Below the pieces are notes generated by a model, which had not been told where the DNA came from, ran no database searches, and was given only the letters and a program-made list of their open reading frames with translations. The position numbers were made by a program, and so were the translations under genes. Positions 57,836-64,000 of a stretch of DNA of 64,000 nt are shown one piece after another (within the stretch, counting starts at the first letter, position 1; each line of letters begins with the position of its first letter). The DNA is taken from contig OY987245.1 of assembly GCA_963920765.1 (NCBI GenBank), positions 20,724,727-20,788,726 on the forward strand. The letters are read 5' to 3'. Origin of the DNA: Ulota crispa (lineage: Eukaryota; Streptophyta; Bryopsida; Orthotrichales; Orthotrichaceae).

Positions 57836-58476
57836 CCCCTCACCGTCCATGGTAGTTTGGAGTATCTTAGAATTTTCTTGAAAGTGAACAAAATGCCGGC
57901 ATTTTGATCAATCTTATCAAATTTCTTTGAAGCGCAATTGTACAAATTCAAAGTAGACATGTTATAGATCACATAGGAAAAGAAATCACAACAATATCAT
58001 ATATGGATTGAAAGATTATAATGTTTGATCATGAGGGTGTTGAAAACTGCAAAAGTGATTTGAAATCTTTCAATCCTCTTTTTGCATCTCAAACCTAAAA
58101 TTGAGGGTACCAAAAAATATGAGTGTGTAAAGTCTAACATGCATAACCCCAATCAATTTACAACTTCTCAAAATCTGTTCTACAATTTTTTTAATTGAAT
58201 TTTTAATGTGATTTTTTCTCCAAGTTCTAGTGTACTTGAGGCTCATTTCTAAGAGCTTTCAACACTAGAAAGTGAAGATTTGCAGTGTGTTGCACAAAAT
58301 CTTGAATAGACAAATCAGTTTAATTCATTTTCAAAATTAGACTTCTAATGTTGAAACTAGACTTCAATAAGAATTTAAAAATAATAATAATCACTAAAAA
58401 AAATCTTGAAGAAAGGTCACACATCCCTATATAAAATTTAGAGGGGCCCAGTTTGGACCCCTTGGGCGGTGAGGGG
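57836..58476 (+). mobile_element. TTAA-flanked element, family A, copy 4 (641 bp, best ends)
   Basis: TTAA at 57832-57835, then CCCCTCACCGTCC. The right end, on the other strand, reads CCCCTCACCGCCC next to TTAA at 58477-58480. The terminal inverted repeat is 13 bases with one mismatch, the cleanest in the window. Collinear with the other three family A copies. Non-coding. Confidence 0.9.
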
Positions 58477-58602
58477 TTAAGATACAATTGTTTTATCTAT
58501 AAACGGATTTAAAATCAAAATTGTTGAATGGAGTTGATGTTTGAAGGACTCTTCTTGGACTTGTTTTGAAAATCCTTCTCTTTTGCAATTTTCAAGGATT
58601 AA

Positions 58603-58828
58603 CCCCTACATGTCTGAAAGTACCTAAGCTATAAATACAATACAAGAATTTTTTTTGTATTTGGAATAGATCTACATCTTCACTATATTTGAGATCAATA
58701 AAAGAAGTTAAAATAAATATTAATGCAGTTCTAATGAGTTATTGGAAATCCCAAATTGAAACTTCTGGTTGGTAGGAAATGCCAGTTGTACAGCAATTTA
58801 TCTACTATTTTCTTTGGACGCTTTGGGG
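58603..58828 (-). mobile_element. TTAA-flanked MITE, family B, copy 4 (226 bp)
   Basis: TTAA at 58599-58602 and 58829-58832; CCCCTACATGTC on one edge and GCTTTGGGG on the other. Aligns in reverse with copies 1-3. Confidence 0.85.
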
Positions 58829-58832
58829 TTAA

Positions 58833-59661
58833 AGTGATGGCTTTGGCTTTTAGCCTCTATGCCTACAAACATGGGATTAAATGACTTCTGTGGTAATGAT
58901 GATAGGGGTTTCAAACTTAGGAGCTTTTATTATAAAGGATGTGTCTGATTTGGCACAAATCTTGTCATTATATAACAACCATTGTTGAGATAATAAAATT
59001 TCATAACAAAGTGAGTGTTCTCAACCTGAAGACAATAATATGTTCTCATATTTATGCGTGGTTAGGGTTCCTCACTCAAATATCTCATTGGGAGCAACAT
59101 GCTTACAAGTTTCAGCAAGTAGTTTTCCACACCTATTGCAAGTGAGGAAATTTGAAACGTAAAACTAGAGCTTGGGGCCAAGTTATCAAGCTGTTATACC
59201 ACTTTATTACGAGTAAGTTTTGTTATTAGAATTTTTCTTGATGCACTATTCTTTTATATTTCTACTTTAGAAAACCCATACTATGACTGTTACTTAGTGA
59301 CCATATTTAAGGCATGTGGATTGGAATTCTAAATTCACATGTCTTGAGTTTTGATGACTTTGATGCCTAGTGTAATAGTGGTGAAATGTATAAAGACGCC
59401 TCTTGTATGACCTCATCATATGGTGAATCATCAAGCCCTAATTTACCATTCATGCTCAAATTTTTGATACTTTGAATACTAAGAGGGATAGATTATGGGT
59501 ACTCCTAATTTAGAAGCTTGTTGTGTACATAAATAAGCTTGTGCAAAGGTTAAGAGCCCAATTATTCAAGTATACCATTCTATAGAGAAAAATAAAGTAT
59601 TTAAATTTTTTTACAATATAATGACTAAAGAATCTACACTAAATTTGTTCAAATGTTTGTA
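58833..59661. other. Gene-free stretch
   Basis: A frame at 58939-59145 (68 residues) has no recognisable domain. No repeats seen. Confidence 0.4.
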
Positions 59662-61128
59662 CAAGAGAATGACCAAAATAACCAAAGCATGATACCTAAG
59701 TGAACACAAATTATCCAAGTGACTACATCAAATGTCACCTCATTTGGAATAGAAGGAATAGTAAGAAACATTCAATAGAAGCCCATAACTAGCCTTGGCA
59801 TGCAAATCCATCATGTTCACCCCTAGGCCCATCAGTCTCACCTAATAGGAAGCTAGCTCATCTCTTTATGAAATTATTTTGTTAGGAAGGAATACAAAAA
59901 TTGTGGAGTTGTAGTTTAATTTTGAAATTTTGAGTAAACAATTATTTATTTTAACACAAGATTTTGATGAGCACATTATTGGAAATCAAGAGAACCACAT
60001 GAAGAATGTATTCTTTATATATAATATGCAAAACCTATAATAGACAAATAGTAGCTCCACTTCATCCGTAGATAAATAGTCAGTAATTTATAAAATATGA
60101 AGTTCACTGGTTTGAGTGTTTCTATAAATCTTTTGTTAAGAATTATGTTTTTGGAAAATAAATTTCCTACAAATTCATCACCGAGCTTTTGGAATATATT
60201 TTGGATGAACCCTTTAAATATTTAGACTTAGTTGCTTTGAGGTTGGTTTATAAGTACAATGGTGCTTGTATAAGATTAACACTTTGGGCAAAAAACATTA
60301 ACCTTATCCAAGCATTGATTGTAAACAAGCACTCCATTTGCATTACTCCCCTAGTTATGGTGGTTTATCTTTGGAGGTGCTTTCTCACTAGTTTTTTTGG
60401 TTCACTAATAAGATGCCTTTCTAGTTGACGTGTCAAAATGGGCGTTGATGAAAAGCTCGTTGATGAAAAGCTAGCGTGGATTGTATGCAAGCACTTGACC
60501 TTGACCCAACTCAAAATATACATTTTGGACAAAAGGGGAATGAGACTATGATCTTATCCAATTGTTTATATTACATAGGTTGACGTTAACCAGGCACCAT
60601 TATAGAAAAGCATGTTTGGTCTTCCTACTTATCCCTTGGAATCATCAATCCTAAAAAAGTCTCTTTGTCCAATCAAGCATACTACTTCTTTAATTTATTC
60701 AAGACTATGACAAGTTTTAAAATTTGAAATATTCTGTAAGAAGACTAAGTGGACCTATACTTTATTCAAAATTAGAAAAGAAATAAGAACATAAACATGT
60801 CACATTTAATTGTAAGGACTATCCAAAGTTCATAAGTAGAAGTTAAAAATTGATTTGATTTGCAAAATATTGAGAGGAACTTGCAAAACATGAGGAAATT
60901 ATTGCAAAAAATCGAGAGATATATTCAATGCAAAAGATATGCAATGTTTTGGAAAAAAACGTAAAATTACAGAAAAATCTCAAATGTTTAGGGACTCATA
61001 AAGTCCATATTTTTATGAACAGCTCATAAGTAATTAAATGTGTCATAAACCAACTAAATGTAAACATAAAGTAAGAATCAAATGCAACCTAAGTTGTTTT
61101 GTTTCAAGTTTAAATTTGAAAGATGTAA
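59662..61128 (+). repeat. Tandem duplication of about 1.5 kb, copy 1
   Basis: Runs from ACAAGAGAATGACCAAAATA to a TTTGAAAGATGT end and is repeated at 61135-63940 in the same orientation. Its part 60225-60600 is homologous in reverse to family K copy 2 (40420-40930), so it includes a K-type segment. CCTTTAAATATTTAG at 60210-60224 is the unoccupied site of the insertion seen in copy 2. No gene. Confidence 0.85.
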
Positions 61129-62047
61129 GTATTTGCACAAGAGAATGACTAAATAACAAAAGCATGATACCTAAGTGAACACAAATTACCCAAGTGTCTA
61201 TATCAAATGTCATCTCATATTCTATTGGAATAGAAGAAACAATATGAAAGTAAGAAACATTTAGAAGTTCATAACTAACCTTGGCATGCAAATCCAAGAC
61301 GTTCACCCCTAGACCCATTAGTCTCACCAAACAGGAAGCCAACTTATCTCTTTATGAAATTATTTTGTCAAGAAGAATTGCAGAAATTGCAAAAATTGTG
61401 GTTTTGAAGTTTCAAGCAAATAGTCATTTGTTTTGACACAAGCTTTTGATGAGTACATTGTTGGAAAACAGGGGAGGCATTAACACATTGAGAATGTATT
61501 CTTCAAATATAAGATGCAAAACCTACTATAGTAGCTCCACCACATCCTAATACAAGTAGTCAGCAATTTGTAGAATATATATTAAGTTCACCACTTCGAG
61601 TATTTCTATAAATCCTTTGTTAAAAAATATGTTTTTGAAAATCATATTTCCTACAAATTTATCAACTCGCTTTTGAAATATAATTTGGATGAACTTATTG
61701 TTTGCCTATGGTAAAAAAGATCAGAGTTTTATTTAGTGAATGTTCTAATTTTTTGTGATAATCGAAAGAAGTTTGCATATTCAATTCATGTCTGTCAGAA
61801 ACCTTGTTCAGTTGCATTTTTTCATCCTCAGATAATTTTGGATTTTTCTACTTAAAGTGTTGCCATTTTTTGTGGAAGAAATTCTTTATGAATTAGTTTG
61901 GTGATTTTGGAGTCAACATTCTATACCAGCATGAAAAGGTCTCCTTTCCTTTTTTTTCTTCTTCCAACGGCAAATGCCTACTAAGCTTAATATCTCTTTG
62001 AAGGGCGTACCTTTTTTTTTCATCTCAAATTTATAATTCTCCTTTAG

Positions 62048-62979
62048 CCCCTAAATGCCCAAGGGTGTTTTTCTTGTTTTTGGAAGGTAGTTTTGAAGTT
62101 TTTGAATTATCCTTGCAAGATCATTAGTAAACATCAAAACAAAATTTTAACTATTGAATTTTGAACTTCAAGGTTTCTAGATGGCACTACCCAAAGGAAT
62201 CCAAAATGGCCTTGCAAATTTTAAGATATTTGTGATTGAATGAGGATGAGTATGGAATTTTTTGCTTTTTTTGGAGCTGCCCAAAACTTCCAATGCAAAT
62301 TGGCAACTTTTGGATACAAAATTGGGAAACAACCACTTAGGATGCTTTAGTGTTTATTGTTGTTATCTCAAAACCAATGGCCCCTCTTCCAAATCCATGA
62401 CCATGATTTCACAAATGAGCCTGCAATGCAATTATCAAAACGCAACTGTCTAATACAAAGAAATTTTCAGCTTCAATCATTGACAAAAAAATCATTACAA
62501 ATGAAAGATTTTCAATGGTAAATAGATTCTAATTTTAATAGCAAAGACATTCCAAGTGAAATTAGTCCAAAAGCACTTTTAGATTTTGTTAGATGTCAGA
62601 ATTTCAAAAAAAAGGCCCTTATTGCCCAAGGGAGTGCCCAAGGGAAATCTTCACCTTTTGCTCAACTTGATGCTTGTCTTTTCAATGTGGCAACTTCTCA
62701 TAGGCTATGAGACACTATTCACAACACTATTCACAACACTATTCATGACACTATTCACAACAATATTCATGACAGAAAATATATGCTTGTAGTTAACCTT
62801 CCATAAAAAACAAATGGAATAAGATATGGAGGAAGTTGAATTTGAACAATGAAGCTAACTTCAATGCGCAACGTTTCCAAAAAAAACCTCAAAACAATAA
62901 AATCTATGCCTTCAACAAGGTTTCAAAGTTTCCTGAAATTTTTTGGACACCAGAATTTGGTGCCTTGGGCATTTAGGGG
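62048..62979 (+). mobile_element. TTAA-flanked element, family Q (932 bp)
   Basis: The left end CCCCTAAATGCCCAAGGG and, on the other strand at the right, CCCCTAAATGCCCAAGGCAC form a 16-base perfect inverted repeat. Flanks are TTAG (left, a decayed TTAA) and TTAA at 62980-62983. Copy 1 of the host duplication shows the unoccupied site. No transposase frame inside. Confidence 0.9.
62712..62772 (+). repeat. 12-bp tandem repeat, five units, inside family Q
   Basis: CACTATTCACAA/CACTATTCATGA units in tandem. They give a short repetitive frame (FTTLFTTLFMT) that is not a gene. Confidence 0.9.
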
Positions 62980-64000
62980 TTAAATAATTGAGCTAAATTG
63001 CAATGAGGTTGGTTTATAAGTACACCAGTGCTTGGGTAAGGTCAATACTTTGAGATAGAAAAAAATATTAATTGTATCTGAACGTTGATCATACAAAAGC
63101 GCTTCAATTGCATTATTTCTTTTAATTATGGTGGATGTAACTTTGAAGGTGCTTTTTCACTTGTGTTTCTAGTTCACTAGTTAGTGGCCTTTCTAATTAA
63201 TGAGTCAGAATGAAAGCTAGCATTGGTCATATGCAAGCACTTGACATTAGTGGTCTTTCTAGTTGATAAGTCAGAATGAAAGTTAGCGTTGATCATATGC
63301 AAGCACTTGACAATACCTGGGCTCATAGTACACATTCTAGGCAAAAGGGGAGTGGGACTATGATCCTATCCAATTGCTTTTGTTACAAAGGTTGACGTTA
63401 ACCAAGCACAACAATAGAAAAGCTTGTGTGATCTTCCTACTTATTTCTTGGAATCATAAATTCTAACAAAGTCTTTCTGTCCAATCAAATATGCTACTTC
63501 TTAGTTTACCCAAACTCATGACAAGTTTTAAAATCTGAAAGATTATGTAAGAAGACTAAGTGAACCTATACTTTATTCAAAATTACAAAAGAAATGAGAA
63601 AAGAAACATGTCACATTTGACTAAATATGGACTATCAAAGTTCAAAAGTCGAAGTTCAAAATTGTTTTGATTTGCAAAGGATTGAGAGGTACTTATAGAA
63701 CATCAAGAAATTATTGCTAGAAGTCAAGAGGTATGTTCAATGCAAAAGATATGCAGTATTTTGGGAAACAAATGTACAAAATATTGAAAAACTCTAATGT
63801 CCAGAGGCGCATAAAGTCCGTTTTTACATGAACAGCTCATAAGTAATTAGATGTGTTATGAACCAACTAAATGTAAATATAATGTAAAAAACAAAATTCA
63901 GTATATCTTGTTTTGTTTCAAATATAATTTTGAAAGATGTAGATTATGATATCATACTCTAAATCACTATTGTGCGCATAAAGACCTATACTTGAATCAT

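Larger units (their letters stand above)
61135..63940 (+). repeat. Tandem duplication of about 1.5 kb, copy 2, enlarged by insertions
   Basis: Collinear with 59662-61128 but with two extra blocks: about 345 bp of unknown origin at 61695-62040 and a TTAA-flanked element at 62048-62979. It also has a local 66-bp tandem duplication at 63180-63315. The copies are clearly diverged, so the duplication is not recent. Confidence 0.85.

Overview
The window looks like nuclear DNA from a plant: long AT-rich non-coding stretches, few open frames, Ty3-type LTR, PIF/Harbinger, En/Spm-like, CACTA-like and Stowaway elements, and one convincing host gene of the plant-specific PADRE (DUF4228) family. I cannot place it further. 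No rRNA, functional tRNA, CRISPR array, bacterial operon or organelle gene cluster was seen. All repeat families were recognised by eye, so end points are good to a few bases where terminal repeats are quoted and only approximate elsewhere.

Layout. 1-5358: one end of a Ty3/gypsy LTR element on the minus strand (RNase H and reverse transcriptase, then protease and gag, then a primer-binding site and LTR), running off the left edge. 5520-6420: a degenerate tandem array with a 179-bp period. 6720-6965: a GC-rich tRNA-derived SINE. 6935-9558: a decayed multi-exon gene on the minus strand resembling plant En/Spm-type transposase proteins. 9559-20537: mostly featureless AT-rich DNA with scattered MITEs. 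20542-23466: a decayed PIF/Harbinger element that still shows both its genes. 24361-25110: a three-unit tandem repeat of about 255 bp. 26-53 kb: almost entirely nested and dispersed inverted-repeat elements, plus an octamer microsatellite. 53.1-56.4 kb: a GC-rich island holding the PADRE gene with its probable promoter and long leader. 56.9-64 kb: more MITEs and a 1.5-kb tandem duplication.

The main observation is a large set of non-autonomous elements (at least thirteen copies in six size classes, roughly 8 kb in all) that share a short inverted end of the form CCC(C/T)TAAAnG and are flanked by TTAA. Two independent internal empty-site comparisons, one inside a hairpin element and one between the copies of a tandem duplication, support insertion exactly at TTAA. 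That is the signature of piggyBac-type transposition, which is not a usual part of land-plant genomes as far as I know. No matching transposase is visible here, and other elements in the window, including the Harbinger element, also sit at TTAA, so the assignment stays open.
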